A stretch of DNA of 64,000 nt from Flavobacterium sp. LPB0248 (GCF_013388355.1 NZ_CP058246.1:1736001-1800000), one strand, 5' to 3'; shown: positions 27,703 through 36,169, counted from the first letter of the stretch. Translations and numbers: made by a program. The notes: generated by a model from the sequence alone, not told the origin.

Positions 27703-28023
27703 ATGAAAAATATAATATTAGCAACATTCCTTTTTATTGGAATTGCAGTACAAGCTCAAACTAAAAAGAAATTTGATAAACCAACAGTCGTTGAAGCATC
27801 TTGCGGGGAATGCCAATTCGGAATGAAAGGCAAAAGCTGTGATTTAGCAGTTCGTATTGACGGAAAATCTTATTTCGTTGACGGAACGACAATTCATGAT
27901 CATGGAGACGCTCACGCTGAAAAAGGATTCTGTAATGCAATAAGCAAAGCTTTAGTTACAGGAGAAATTAAAGGAGATAGATTCAAAGCAACTTCATTTA
28001 CTTTAATCGACGATAAAAAATAA
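27703..28023 (+). CDS. DUF6370-like small exported protein
   Basis: A 106-residue protein with signal peptide MKNIILATFLFIGIAVQAQ. The mature part has a compact cysteine and histidine pattern: ASCGECQFGMKGKSCDLAV, FVDGTTIHDHGDAHAEKGFC. This looks like a DUF6370 family protein and could bind a metal or hold disulfides in the periplasm. The function is unknown. It sits between purT and a Crp/Fnr regulator, overlapping the latter by one base (TAATG). Confidence 0.7.
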   Translation: MKNIILATFLFIGIAVQAQTKKKFDKPTVVEASCGECQFGMKGKSCDLAVRIDGKSYFVDGTTIHDHGDAHAEKGFCNAISKALVTGEIKGDRFKATSFTLIDDKK

Positions 28024-28598
28024 TGGCATTAATTCTCGAAAATATTGCCAAACACGTTTCTCTTACACCAGAAGAACAGGCGCTTTTTTTATCTAAACTA
28101 GAAACGAACACTTACAAAGCCAAAACACTTTTATTAAATGCCGGCGAAGTCTGCAAACATTCCTATTTCGTAAATTCAGGTATTTTAAGAAGTTTCAATA
28201 TCAACGATAATATTGTTGAACATGTTTTATCATTTGCCTGCGAAGGCTGGTGGATGAGTGATATGTACAGTTATTTTTCGCAGAAACCAGGACAGCTTTT
28301 TATTGAAGTTCTGGAAGAAGCCGAAGTGGTTTCTTTGTCTAAAGAAAATCAGGAACAATTGTATCTTGAGATTCCAAAATTGGAACGATTTTTTAGAATT
28401 TTAATCGAAAACTCTTTAGTTGCCAACCAGCAGAGATTAATGGATAATTTGAGTTTACCTGCGGAAGAACGCTTTGAAAAATTCACAAAAAAATACGGAA
28501 CATTAGTTCACAAAGTTCCTCAAAAACAAATCGCTTCTTTCATTGGCGTAACACCAGAATTTTTCAGCAAAATGAAAGCTCGTCTTTTAAAAAAATAA
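28023..28598 (+). CDS. Crp/Fnr-family transcriptional regulator
   Basis: A 191-residue regulator with an N-terminal cyclic-nucleotide-binding-like beta roll (about 5-115; LLLNAGEVCKHSYFVNSGILRSFN). The C-terminal region includes AEERFEKFTKKYG and the helix-turn-helix KQIASFIGVTPEFFSKMKARLL. No Fnr-type cysteine cluster is present, so oxygen sensing is unlikely. The ligand is unknown. Translational coupling with the DUF6370 gene suggests that both belong to one function, while purT may be a passenger in the operon. Confidence 0.85.
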   Translation: MALILENIAKHVSLTPEEQALFLSKLETNTYKAKTLLLNAGEVCKHSYFVNSGILRSFNINDNIVEHVLSFACEGWWMSDMYSYFSQKPGQLFIEVLEEAEVVSLSKENQEQLYLEIPKLERFFRILIENSLVANQQRLMDNLSLPAEERFEKFTKKYGTLVHKVPQKQIASFIGVTPEFFSKMKARLLKK

Positions 28599-28603
28599 AA
28601 TTA

Positions 28604-28694
28604 AACCATTAAGATATTAAGGTTCATTAAGCTAGACTTAATCTTCCTTATTTTTTTAAGGATATAAAGCTTAACTTTCTTAATATCTTAATGG
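28604..28694. terminator. Long inverted repeat between convergent genes
   Basis: Arms ACCATTAAGATATTAAGG and TTCTTAATATCTTAATGG flank a centre that itself can fold (TTAAGC...GCTTAA). It probably ends transcription from both the Crp/Fnr operon and aceA. Confidence 0.65.
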
Positions 28695-28705
28695 TAAAAC
28701 AAGAA

Positions 28706-29986
28706 TTAAAATTGCTCAACCTCTGTAGAATGTTCCATTGCGGTTATTGCTGATTTACCTAACATTACCGTATTTTGAACCGCATCGAAATAAGAAGTTC
28801 CAACAAAAGCTTGGTGTTTTACGGCTCTGAATCCGTTTTTCTGCAAAGCGAATTCGCGTTCCTGCAATTCAGAATAGCCTGCCATTCCTCGCTCTTTATA
28901 AGCTCTAGACAATTCAAACATACTCGTATTCAATGCATGGAATCCAGCTAAAGTAATGAACTGAAAACTATATCCCATTGCAGCCAAATCTTCTCTAAAT
29001 GTTTCCATTTCAGCAACTGTTAATTTTGCTGCCCAATTAAAAGACGGAGAACAATTATAAGCCAGCATTTTATCAGGAAATTCTTTTTTCATTGCTTTTG
29101 CAAATTTCCTTGCATAATCCAAATCCGGATTACTGGTTTCCATCCAAATCAAATCGGCATAAGGCGCGTAACTTAAACCTCTTGCAATTCCCTGATCAAT
29201 TCCGTTTTTCACATAGAAGAAACCTTCAGCCGTTTTTTCTCCTGTTAGAAATTTTTTGTCTCTAGGATCGGCATCGCTTGTTAGTAAATTTGCAGCATCA
29301 GCATCTGTTCGAGCAACTATTAAAGTTGAAACACCCATAACATCTGAAGCCAGTCGTGCTGCAATTAATTTATTGATTGCTTCCTGAGTGGGAACTAAAA
29401 CCTTCCCGCCCAAGTGTCCGCATTTTTTAGCAGAACTCAGCTGATCTTCAAAATGAACTCCAGAAGCTCCAGCTTCAATCATAGATTTCATTAATTCGAA
29501 AGCATTTAAGTTGCCTCCAAAACCAGCTTCGGCATCAGCTACAATTGGAACTAAATAATCTTTTCTATCTTCAATATTATTTACAGTCTGAATCTGATCG
29601 GCACGAAGTAAAGCGTTGTTGATCTTTTTCACCACCATCGGAACACTGTTTACCGGGTAAAGCGATTGGTCAGGATACATTTCTCCCGCCAGATTTGCAT
29701 CAGCTGCAACCTGCCATCCGCTTAAATAAATCGCTTCTAAACCCGCATCGACTTCCTGAATCGCTTGATTTCCAGTCAACGCTCCCAAACCCGCAACATA
29801 ATCCTGACTTTTTAACTTTCTCCATAATTTTTCTGCCCCCATTTTGGCAATAGAATGCTCAATTTTATACGAACCTTGAAGCGTAACTACTTCACTCGCA
29901 GTATAAGGACGCTCTACTCCTTTCCATCTCGGGTTTGTAATCCAATCGTTAATCAATTCCTGAATTCTGTCTTCTGTTGTTTTCAT
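28706..29986 (-). CDS. aceA: Isocitrate lyase
   Basis: A 426-residue enzyme that splits isocitrate to glyoxylate and succinate, first step of the glyoxylate shunt. The catalytic cysteine lies in [14 protein letters not shown]. The substrate-binding regions are [36 protein letters not shown] and YNCSPSFNW. Length matches the short bacterial class. It lies 166 bp downstream of aceB on the same strand and is probably cotranscribed; that gap carries repeat words such as AGATCTGGCAGATTGAGCAG. Confidence 0.96.
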   Translation of the reverse strand: MKTTEDRIQELINDWITNPRWKGVERPYTASEVVTLQGSYKIEHSIAKMGAEKLWRKLKSQDYVAGLGALTGNQAIQEVDAGLEAIYLSGWQVAADANLAGEMYPDQSLYPVNSVPMVVKKINNALLRADQIQTVNNIEDRKDYLVPIVADAEAGFGGNLNAFELMKSMIEAGASGVHFEDQLSSAKKCGHLGGKVLVPTQEAINKLIAARLASDVMGVSTLIVARTDADAANLLTSDADPRDKKFLTGEKTAEGFFYVKNGIDQGIARGLSYAPYADLIWMETSNPDLDYARKFAKAMKKEFPDKMLAYNCSPSFNWAAKLTVAEMETFREDLAAMGYSFQFITLAGFHALNTSMFELSRAYKERGMAGYSELQEREFALQKNGFRAVKHQAFVGTSYFDAVQNTVMLGKSAITAMEHSTEVEQF

Positions 29987-30152
29987 AATATAGTTTAGTT
30001 AAAGTGGTTCGTTTTTTAGTGTTCAGTCAAAGTTTTAAGTGTTCAGCTTAACCAGACTGATTTTTTCTCTTATTTTATCTGCCTTATCTGCTAAATCTGT
30101 GAGAAAAATTTATTCGCTCGCAGATCTGGCAGATTGAGCAGATTTTAAAAGT

Positions 30153-31754
30153 TTATAGATATTTATAACATGGAAGAGTAAGAAAATCTACAAAATGCAG
30201 GTTTACAACCAGTCTTTCCAGCATTTTTTCGGCTAATGGAAATTGTTGTTTTTCATAATTTTCCTCTCCTAGTTCTTCCTTGATTTTTCTGAATTCATCT
30301 AAAGCCAATTCATGATAATAAGCCAAATCTAATTTTCGTCCATTATCCAAAATCACTTTATTCTGAAGCCATTGCCATAATTGTGATCTCGAAATTTCGG
30401 CCGTTGCGGCATCTTCCATCAAATTATGCAATGCAGCTGCGCCTTGTCCGTTTAGCCATGAAGCCAGATATAAAACTCCAACGTTGATGTTTTTGCGAAC
30501 ACCGTTTTCAGTTATCAGCCCAATTGGTGGTTCAATCAAATCGGCTTCTGTAATTTTTCGATGTTCTCTTTTTACATGAATCTGATTTGGAGTTGGCATT
30601 CCTTTATCAAAAATCTCTTTTGCTATTGCAACTAAATCCGGATGCGCTACCCAAGTGCCGTCATGTCCATTTTTAACTTCACGCTCTTTATCGGTTCTTA
30701 CTTTTGCGAAAGCGACTGCATTGGCTTCTTCATCGTTTCGAATCGGAATCTGTGCTGCCATTCCACCAATCGCATGAATTCCTCTTTTATGACATCTTTG
30801 AATTACCAGATTAGAGTACGCATTCATAAAAGGCGAAGTCATAGTTACCTGATCACGATCTGGAACGATGAATCTTGGATTTTTTCTAAACTTTTTGATA
30901 TAAGAGAAAATATAATCCCAGCGTCCGCAGTTTAAGCCAACGATATGTTCTTTCAATTCGTAAATAATTTCATCCAGCTGAAAACTTGCCGTTATAGTTT
31001 CAATTAAAACCGTCACTTTTATCGTTCCTCTGTTCAGTTTTAAATAATCCTCGGTAAAATCAATTACATTATTCCACCAACGCGCTTCCAGATAATGCTC
31101 TAATTTCGGAATGTAGAAATACGGTCCAGAATTGTTTTCTAAAAGTCGTTTATGATTATGAAAAACATATAAACCAAAATCTATCAAAGAACCCGAAACT
31201 TCATTTCCTTCAACTAGAACATGTTTTTCTGGCAAATGCAGACCTCTCGGACGTACAATTAACGTTGCGATTTTTTCATTTAAATGATACGATTTCTGTT
31301 TTACCAAATCAGTAAACGTGATTGTTTTGTTTACCGCATCAATCAAATTTACCTGTCCGTCCATCAAGTTTTGCCACGTTGGCGAAGTGCTATCTTCAAA
31401 ATCGGCCATGAAGGTTTTTGCTCCCGAATTCAAAGCATTGATGATCATTTTTCGATCAACAGGTCCAGTAATTTCTACTCTACGATCCAGTAAATCCTTC
31501 GGAATTTCTCCAGCTTTCCAACTTCCTTCTCTCACACTTTTGGTTTCTGGAATAAAAACCGGCATAATTCCCTGATCAAAAGTGACTTGTTTTTGCTCAC
31601 GCTGTAAAAGCAATAGTTTTCGTTGTGATTCGAATTTTCTATGCAATTCAGTTATAAAAACAATGGCTTCTTCTGTCCAGATCTTTGGATAACGAAGCTT
31701 CTTTTCGGCTAAAAATTCCATTGCCGTTTCGGTAATTTCTAATTGGTTTTTCAT
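30153..31754 (-). CDS. aceB: Malate synthase A
   Basis: A 533-residue enzyme that condenses glyoxylate with acetyl-CoA to malate. Motifs seen are FMADFEDSTSPTWQNLMDGQ, RPRGLHLPEKHVLVEG, TVLIETITASFQLDEI, NCGRWDYIFSYIKKF and GHDGTWVAHPDLV. Length fits the A form, not the 720-residue G form. The frame extends 20 codons upstream to 31814, but MKNQLEITETAMEFL at 31754 fits the family better. The promoter lies in the shared region with the RamB-like regulator: TTG at 31882-31884 (minus), 20-nt spacer, TAATATTG at 31854-31861. Confidence 0.95.
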   Translation of the reverse strand: MKNQLEITETAMEFLAEKKLRYPKIWTEEAIVFITELHRKFESQRKLLLLQREQKQVTFDQGIMPVFIPETKSVREGSWKAGEIPKDLLDRRVEITGPVDRKMIINALNSGAKTFMADFEDSTSPTWQNLMDGQVNLIDAVNKTITFTDLVKQKSYHLNEKIATLIVRPRGLHLPEKHVLVEGNEVSGSLIDFGLYVFHNHKRLLENNSGPYFYIPKLEHYLEARWWNNVIDFTEDYLKLNRGTIKVTVLIETITASFQLDEIIYELKEHIVGLNCGRWDYIFSYIKKFRKNPRFIVPDRDQVTMTSPFMNAYSNLVIQRCHKRGIHAIGGMAAQIPIRNDEEANAVAFAKVRTDKEREVKNGHDGTWVAHPDLVAIAKEIFDKGMPTPNQIHVKREHRKITEADLIEPPIGLITENGVRKNINVGVLYLASWLNGQGAAALHNLMEDAATAEISRSQLWQWLQNKVILDNGRKLDLAYYHELALDEFRKIKEELGEENYEKQQFPLAEKMLERLVVNLHFVDFLTLPCYKYL

Positions 31755-31853
31755 AGCTGTGGTTTTTAATTTCATTAGCAGTAATTGAATCGATTCTATG
31801 TTTTTCAAAAACAAAAATTCATAACAAACTGATAATTAATATTTTCTACACCA

Positions 31854-31947
31854 CAATATTAGAAAAAAGTTTTTTACAAAACAAGCGAACGTTCGCTAAA
31901 AATGAAAAATAATTTTTTGGCGATTATTTTTAGAATACCTATATTTG
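31854..31947. promoter_or_regulatory. Divergent aceB / RamB-like promoter region with 14-bp palindrome
   Basis: Rightward: TTTG at 31916-31919, a 20-nt spacer, TATATTTG at 31940-31947, then the regulator ATG at 31952. Leftward: TTG at 31882-31884, a 20-nt spacer, TAATATTG at 31854-31861 (one mismatch). The perfect palindrome AGCGAACGTTCGCT at 31884-31897 touches the leftward -33 element and lies 18 nt upstream of the rightward one. It is the obvious operator candidate for control of both units. Confidence 0.7.
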
Positions 31948-31951
31948 GTTC

Positions 31952-33433
31952 ATGGATATCGAAAAAGACTATATAAAGCTGATCTTCGGATTAAAACTGA
32001 AGCAAGTCCGCACCCAAAAAAATCTGTCACTTTTTGGCTTGGCCAAATTGACCAATCTTTCAAAATCGTACTTAAACGAGATTGAAAAGGGGAAAAAATA
32101 TCCAAAAACAGATAAAATTTTATTACTCTGCGAACATTTGGACGTGACCTATGACCAAATGGTGTCTTTAAAACTCGATAACAACCTCGCTCCTATTGGC
32201 GAAATCTTAAAATCAGGTATTTTAAAAGAAATTCCGCTGGAACTTTTCGGAATTCAGGAAGCCGATTTAATTGATATTATAGCCAATGCTCCGGCAAAAG
32301 TCAATGCTTTTATCAGTACGATTATCGAAATTGCACAGCATTATAATTTAAGTCGTGAAAGTTTCTTTTTAGCCGCTTTGCGTTCGTATCAGGAAGCGCA
32401 CAGCAATTATTTTGAAGATTTAGAAGAAAAAGTAATTGCATTTTCGAAGTCTTTTCAAATTAATTTAGATTCTAAAATTAGCATTGAAGAACTGGAAGCA
32501 ATTTTAAAAGAAGAATACGAATACAACATCAGAGAAATAGCGTTTACAGATCAGGAAGCTTTGGGCGATTTGCGTTCGATTTATGTTCCAAAAAGCAGAA
32601 CTTTATTGCTTTCAACTGAACTTGATGCTCCGCAGAAAGCTTTTATTTTAGCTAAAGAAATTGCTTATAACTATCTAAAAATATCCGATCGTTTACTGAC
32701 TTTCAGTTGGATTAAGTTTGAAAATTTCGATCAGGTTCTGCATAATTTTTACGCTTCTTATTTTGCCGGTGCTCTATTATTACCGAGAAAATTAGTGGTG
32801 GATAAAATCAATTCTTTTTTAGAAAATGAGAATCCGAAACCTGAAGAATTTGTTCAATTAATTGAAAGTTTTGAAGTTTCGCCTGAATCTTTTTATCAAC
32901 GATTGACCAATTTATTACCGAAAGATTTTCAGCTGAAAAATTTATTCTTTTTAAGATTATCTCACCGTATTGGTTCTGATGTTTACCAAATTAATAAAGA
33001 ATTACACATTACACATCAACAGGAACCGCACGCCAACGAAACCAACGAGCATTATTGCAGAAGATGGGTTTCGGTAAAAACAATTGATGAAGCTATCAAA
33101 CAAAATAAATCTCATTTTTTTGATGCGCAAATTTCCAGTTATGCGAATAGCGGAAACGAATATCTAGTATTTTCATCGGCTACAAAAGATCCTTTTTTAC
33201 ATGATACTATTCGAAGTATTTCGGTTGGAATTTTAATTAATCCGACAATGAAAAAGAAATTCAAGGTCATTGATGGAAAACCTTTGGTGAAACGAATTGT
33301 TGGTGTAACTTGCGAAACCTGTGCTGTTCAGGATTGTCTGGAAAGAACAGCACCGCCAATTGTTTTAGAAAGAAAAAAACGACATGAGAATACCGATGCT
33401 GTTGTACAGCAATTTATGAATCAATATAGCTAG
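31952..33433 (+). CDS. RamB-like XRE regulator with ImmA/IrrE-type domain
   Basis: A 493-residue regulator. Residues 10-65 form an XRE helix-turn-helix (LKQVRTQKNLSLFGLAKLTN, LSKSYLNEIEKGKKYPKTDK). A middle domain resembles ImmA/IrrE, but the metallopeptidase motif HExxH reads KEIAY (FILAKEIAYNYLKI), so peptidase activity is presumably lost. The C-terminal DUF2083-like part has a cysteine cluster GVTCETCAVQDCLERTAP. This architecture matches RamB, which controls aceA, aceB and acetate genes in corynebacteria. Position divergent from aceBA makes the same role likely here. The ATG is five bases after the -7 element, so the mRNA may be leaderless. Confidence 0.85.
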   Translation: MDIEKDYIKLIFGLKLKQVRTQKNLSLFGLAKLTNLSKSYLNEIEKGKKYPKTDKILLLCEHLDVTYDQMVSLKLDNNLAPIGEILKSGILKEIPLELFGIQEADLIDIIANAPAKVNAFISTIIEIAQHYNLSRESFFLAALRSYQEAHSNYFEDLEEKVIAFSKSFQINLDSKISIEELEAILKEEYEYNIREIAFTDQEALGDLRSIYVPKSRTLLLSTELDAPQKAFILAKEIAYNYLKISDRLLTFSWIKFENFDQVLHNFYASYFAGALLLPRKLVVDKINSFLENENPKPEEFVQLIESFEVSPESFYQRLTNLLPKDFQLKNLFFLRLSHRIGSDVYQINKELHITHQQEPHANETNEHYCRRWVSVKTIDEAIKQNKSHFFDAQISSYANSGNEYLVFSSATKDPFLHDTIRSISVGILINPTMKKKFKVIDGKPLVKRIVGVTCETCAVQDCLERTAPPIVLERKKRHENTDAVVQQFMNQYS

Positions 33434-33439
33434 AATGCC

Positions 33440-33799
33440 ATGAAATATTTTGCCTTAATAACTACACTGTTTTTAATTAGTTTTACTCAGAAAACAGACA
33501 AACTTATTGGCCGTTACAATTACTTGATTGAAGAGGACAATACTTATATCCAAAAAGATAAAATTACTTTTAAGGACAGCATTTTTGCCTTCGATAACAA
33601 ATATCTACCAAAAGGAAAAGTTTCTTATGGCAACAAAATAGTATTGGATAATTTCATTAATACGGATTTAGTTATAAGTATTTCAAAAGATCAAATCGAA
33701 AAAGATACTATTCCTTTTTTTATGCATGACAAGAAAAGTTCTTCTACTAATTATCTTGATGAAGTGGTTGGAAAAGGGAAATTAGTTAGGATTAAGTAA
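33440..33799 (+). CDS. Small exported hypothetical protein
   Basis: A 119-residue protein with a short signal peptide (MKYFALITTLFLISFTQ). The mature part is beta-rich and lysine-rich, with no cysteine (IGRYNYLIEEDNTYIQKDKITFKD). I do not recognise a family. It begins six bases after the RamB-like gene and is probably cotranscribed with it. Confidence 0.65.
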   Translation: MKYFALITTLFLISFTQKTDKLIGRYNYLIEEDNTYIQKDKITFKDSIFAFDNKYLPKGKVSYGNKIVLDNFINTDLVISISKDQIEKDTIPFFMHDKKSSSTNYLDEVVGKGKLVRIK

Positions 33800-33873
33800 A
33801 AGTTTTTTAATAATCTCGCAATGCCCCTAAGTCCTAAAGATTATTTCTTTCAATACAATTACTCAACGTAATC

Positions 33874-33975
33874 TTGTCATCCTGAGGAACGAAGGATCAC
33901 ACTCGGAAGTCGACAAAGATTGGCGATTATGCAGGCGGAATTTCTTGTGCGATCCTTCGTTCCTCAGGATGACAA
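33874..33975. repeat. Palindromic repeat, CATCCTGAGGAACG subtype
   Basis: Arms of 25 bp begin TTGTCATCCTGAGGAACG and end CGTTCCTCAGGATGACAA. The organisation equals that of the element at 26233 (GTCAT...ATGAC ends, about 100 bp), but the arm sequence lacks GAAATGAC. It is not occupied by an IS. Confidence 0.85.
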
Positions 33976-34024
33976 ACCATACGATTAATCTGAAGCAAAA
34001 AATCATTTTATAATTTCAATCTTT

Positions 34025-34061
34025 GCGGAGTTACTTGCGAAGATTTCTCCTTCGTCGAAAT
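34025..34061 (+). repeat. Right half of the CGACGAAGG palindromic repeat, beside IS copy 2
   Basis: Only the right arm (GATTTCTCCTTCGTCGAAAT) and part of the centre (TTTGCGGAGTTACTTGCGA) are found; no left arm GTCATTTCGACGAAGG lies upstream. The GAAATGAC end continues after the IS at 35103-35110. Confidence 0.75.
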
Positions 34062-35102
34062 TGTAAAAGTCACTTATTTCGGTAACGGATTTATCATTTC
34101 GATCGGTTTTTTACCATCAATACCTTGATGCGGTCTTTCATGATTATAATAATATAAGTATTGTAATAATTCTTCTTTTAGTTCTTCTTGAGAATCAAAA
34201 TCAGTATCTCTTAATAAATCTTCTTCTAGAGTTCTCCAAAAGCGCTCTACTTTACCGTTTGTCTGTGGTCTATATGGCTTTGTATATCTGTGCACTATGC
34301 CTAATTCCATAAGCATTCTTTCAAAAGGATGCTGGCTTTTTACTTTGCTTGTTTTAGGTCCAAATTCAGCTCCATTATCAGATAATATCTCTTCAAATTT
34401 TATTTCATAATGGCTGCTTAAGATATTTAAACATTTTAATGAAGCAAACATTACTGTTAAACTGGTAATATCTGAAACTAATTCAGCCCAAGCAATCCGG
34501 CTGTAATCATCAATTACACAGACTAAATAAAGCTTTTTGTTTTCTCCACGAATTATACTTTTACTTAAATAATGACAATCAATATGACCCAGCTGTCCCA
34601 TTCTTTCCTTGATTATTTTCTGATGATTCTTTTTAATCTTCGGAGTTAACCTGTTTATTCTATGCCGTTTTAAAATATTATAAACTCCAGAATATGAAGG
34701 TGTATGTTTTCCTAATCTGGGATTTAAGATACTAACAATTTCATATTTATTGTTTCCTTTTTCTCTTAATTCAATTACTTTTTGTTCTATAAAAGGTAAA
34801 GGACGTCTTGTCTTGTATTTTGGACCACGTTTTTGAGGCAGTAAATCTAAAGACTTACCGCTCTGCTTATAGCGGTTATAATACTTTAAGAAACTTTTTC
34901 TGCAGGTGTCATTTGCCTTATAAAAATCCATCGCCTTTTTATGCACTGGATGAGTTTTACTTTTTACCTGCTCATATTCTCTTATCAAAAATCGATACTT
35001 CTCTAAATAGTTTCTTTCTAATGTTGAATCCTGACTGTTATTTCTCATCGCAACAAAATTTATTAAAGTTAAATTTTGTTACCGAAATATCTAACCTTTA
35101 CA
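34062..35102 (-). mobile_element. IS481-type insertion sequence, copy 2
   Basis: A 1041-bp element, inverted relative to copy 1, with the direct repeat GAAAT at 34057-34061 and 35103-35107. The target is the same repeat position as in copies 1 and 3 (CGTC-GAAAT-GAC). The internal sequence appears identical to the other copies. Confidence 0.93.
34074..35048 (-). CDS. IS481-type DDE transposase (IS copy 2)
   Basis: A 324-residue transposase with the same protein sequence as copies 1 and 3, including the D-D-E residues (LGHIDCHYL, LSDNGAEFG, TNGKVERFW). It is intact. Confidence 0.95.
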   Translation of the reverse strand: MRNNSQDSTLERNYLEKYRFLIREYEQVKSKTHPVHKKAMDFYKANDTCRKSFLKYYNRYKQSGKSLDLLPQKRGPKYKTRRPLPFIEQKVIELREKGNNKYEIVSILNPRLGKHTPSYSGVYNILKRHRINRLTPKIKKNHQKIIKERMGQLGHIDCHYLSKSIIRGENKKLYLVCVIDDYSRIAWAELVSDITSLTVMFASLKCLNILSSHYEIKFEEILSDNGAEFGPKTSKVKSQHPFERMLMELGIVHRYTKPYRPQTNGKVERFWRTLEEDLLRDTDFDSQEELKEELLQYLYYYNHERPHQGIDGKKPIEMINPLPK

Positions 35103-35194
35103 GAAATGACAAACCATGCGATTACTTTGAGGTAAAACCTTTGTACCTCTGCAACTTTGCACCTTTGAACCTTCTTATAAAAATGAAACTTCTC

Positions 35195-35266
35195 GCATAG
35201 CCCCGATAGAAGTGGAAATCCTTTTGTGGTGGGGTTCACCACAAAAGATTGTAACGGATAGCGGGA
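35195..35266 (-). repeat. GGCTATCCGTT-type intergenic repeat, copy 3
   Basis: On the minus strand it reads CCCGCTATCCGTTACAATC, a hairpin TTTTGTGGTG/CACCACAAAA, then GGATTTCCACTTCTATCGGGGC. The outer blocks match copies 1 and 2, while the centre is a different hairpin. The rest of the gap 35103-35421 holds repeat words (CTTTGCACCTTTG, CTCAGCACCTTAAAACCTCAG) and the pirin promoter. Confidence 0.7.
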
Positions 35267-35346
35267 CTAAACGTCTTTTGAAAACGATTCTTTCTGCTCC
35301 AGAAAAAAACTTAGTATCTCAGCACCTTAAAACCTCAGAATCTTTT

Positions 35347-35392
35347 CTTAATCTACATTAAGTGCTTTTCGTTTACATCGGCTGTATCTTTG
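35347..35392 (+). promoter_or_regulatory. Pirin promoter with upstream palindrome
   Basis: The palindrome CTTAATCTACATTAAG (35347-35362) is followed after 22 nt by the -7 element TATCTTTG (35385-35392). The YceI promoter at 36732 has a nearly identical palindrome at the same distance. It overlaps or touches the -33 region, so a shared regulator is likely. Confidence 0.7.
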
Positions 35393-35421
35393 TACTATCA
35401 AAATCAATAAAAGACAAAATC

Positions 35422-36138
35422 ATGGAAAATATAGTATTGCACAAAGCAGACACAAGAGGAAATGCAAATCACGGATGGTTAAACGCTTATCATAGCTTTA
35501 GTTTTGCGAGCTGGTACAATCCAGATAGAATTCAGTTTGGAGCACTTCGTGTTTTGAATGACGATACAATTGCTGCTGGAATGGGATTTGGAACTCACCC
35601 TCATGATAATATGGAAATTATTACAATTCCGTTAGAAGGTGATTTGGCTCACAAAGACAGTATGGGAAATACTGAAGTTATTAAAAACGGAGACATTCAG
35701 GTAATGAGTGCCGGAACTGGAATTCAACATAGCGAGTTTAACCCGAATGCAGATCAGCAGACTAAACTGTTGCAGATTTGGTTGTTTCCAAACAAAAGAA
35801 ACGTTACACCACGTTACCAGCAAATTACTTTAAACGTTGCTGACAGACATAATAAATTGGCACAAGTTTTATCTCCAAATGCCGATGACGAAGGTGTTTG
35901 GATTCACCAAGATGCTTGGTTCAACATGGGGAATTTTGATGCAGGAACTGCAACAGAATATAAAATCAAAAAAGAAGGAAACGGAGTTTATGCTTTCGTT
36001 TTAAAAGGAAATGTAACCATCAACGGTCAAGAATTAAATACTCGTGATGCGGTTGGAATTTCAGGAACTGATACGTTGAATATTAAAGCAAATACAGACG
36101 CTGAATTTTTATTAATGGACATTCCGATGAATTATTAA
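35422..36138 (+). CDS. Pirin family protein
   Basis: A 238-residue bicupin of the pirin family. The N-terminal cupin has the metal site GFGTHPHDNMEIITIPLEG and then GDIQVMSAGTGIQHSEFN, with histidines and a glutamate in the usual order; LLQIWLFPNKRNVTPRYQQ connects to the degenerate C-terminal cupin. Bacterial pirins such as YhhW have quercetinase activity in vitro, while their role in the cell is unclear. The frame opens at 35362, but the -7 element at 35385 places the start at the ATG 35422. A terminator hairpin follows at 36170. Confidence 0.9.
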   Translation: MENIVLHKADTRGNANHGWLNAYHSFSFASWYNPDRIQFGALRVLNDDTIAAGMGFGTHPHDNMEIITIPLEGDLAHKDSMGNTEVIKNGDIQVMSAGTGIQHSEFNPNADQQTKLLQIWLFPNKRNVTPRYQQITLNVADRHNKLAQVLSPNADDEGVWIHQDAWFNMGNFDAGTATEYKIKKEGNGVYAFVLKGNVTINGQELNTRDAVGISGTDTLNIKANTDAEFLLMDIPMNY

Positions 36139-36169
36139 TTCAAACAAAAACAATTAATACCTGTACCTC

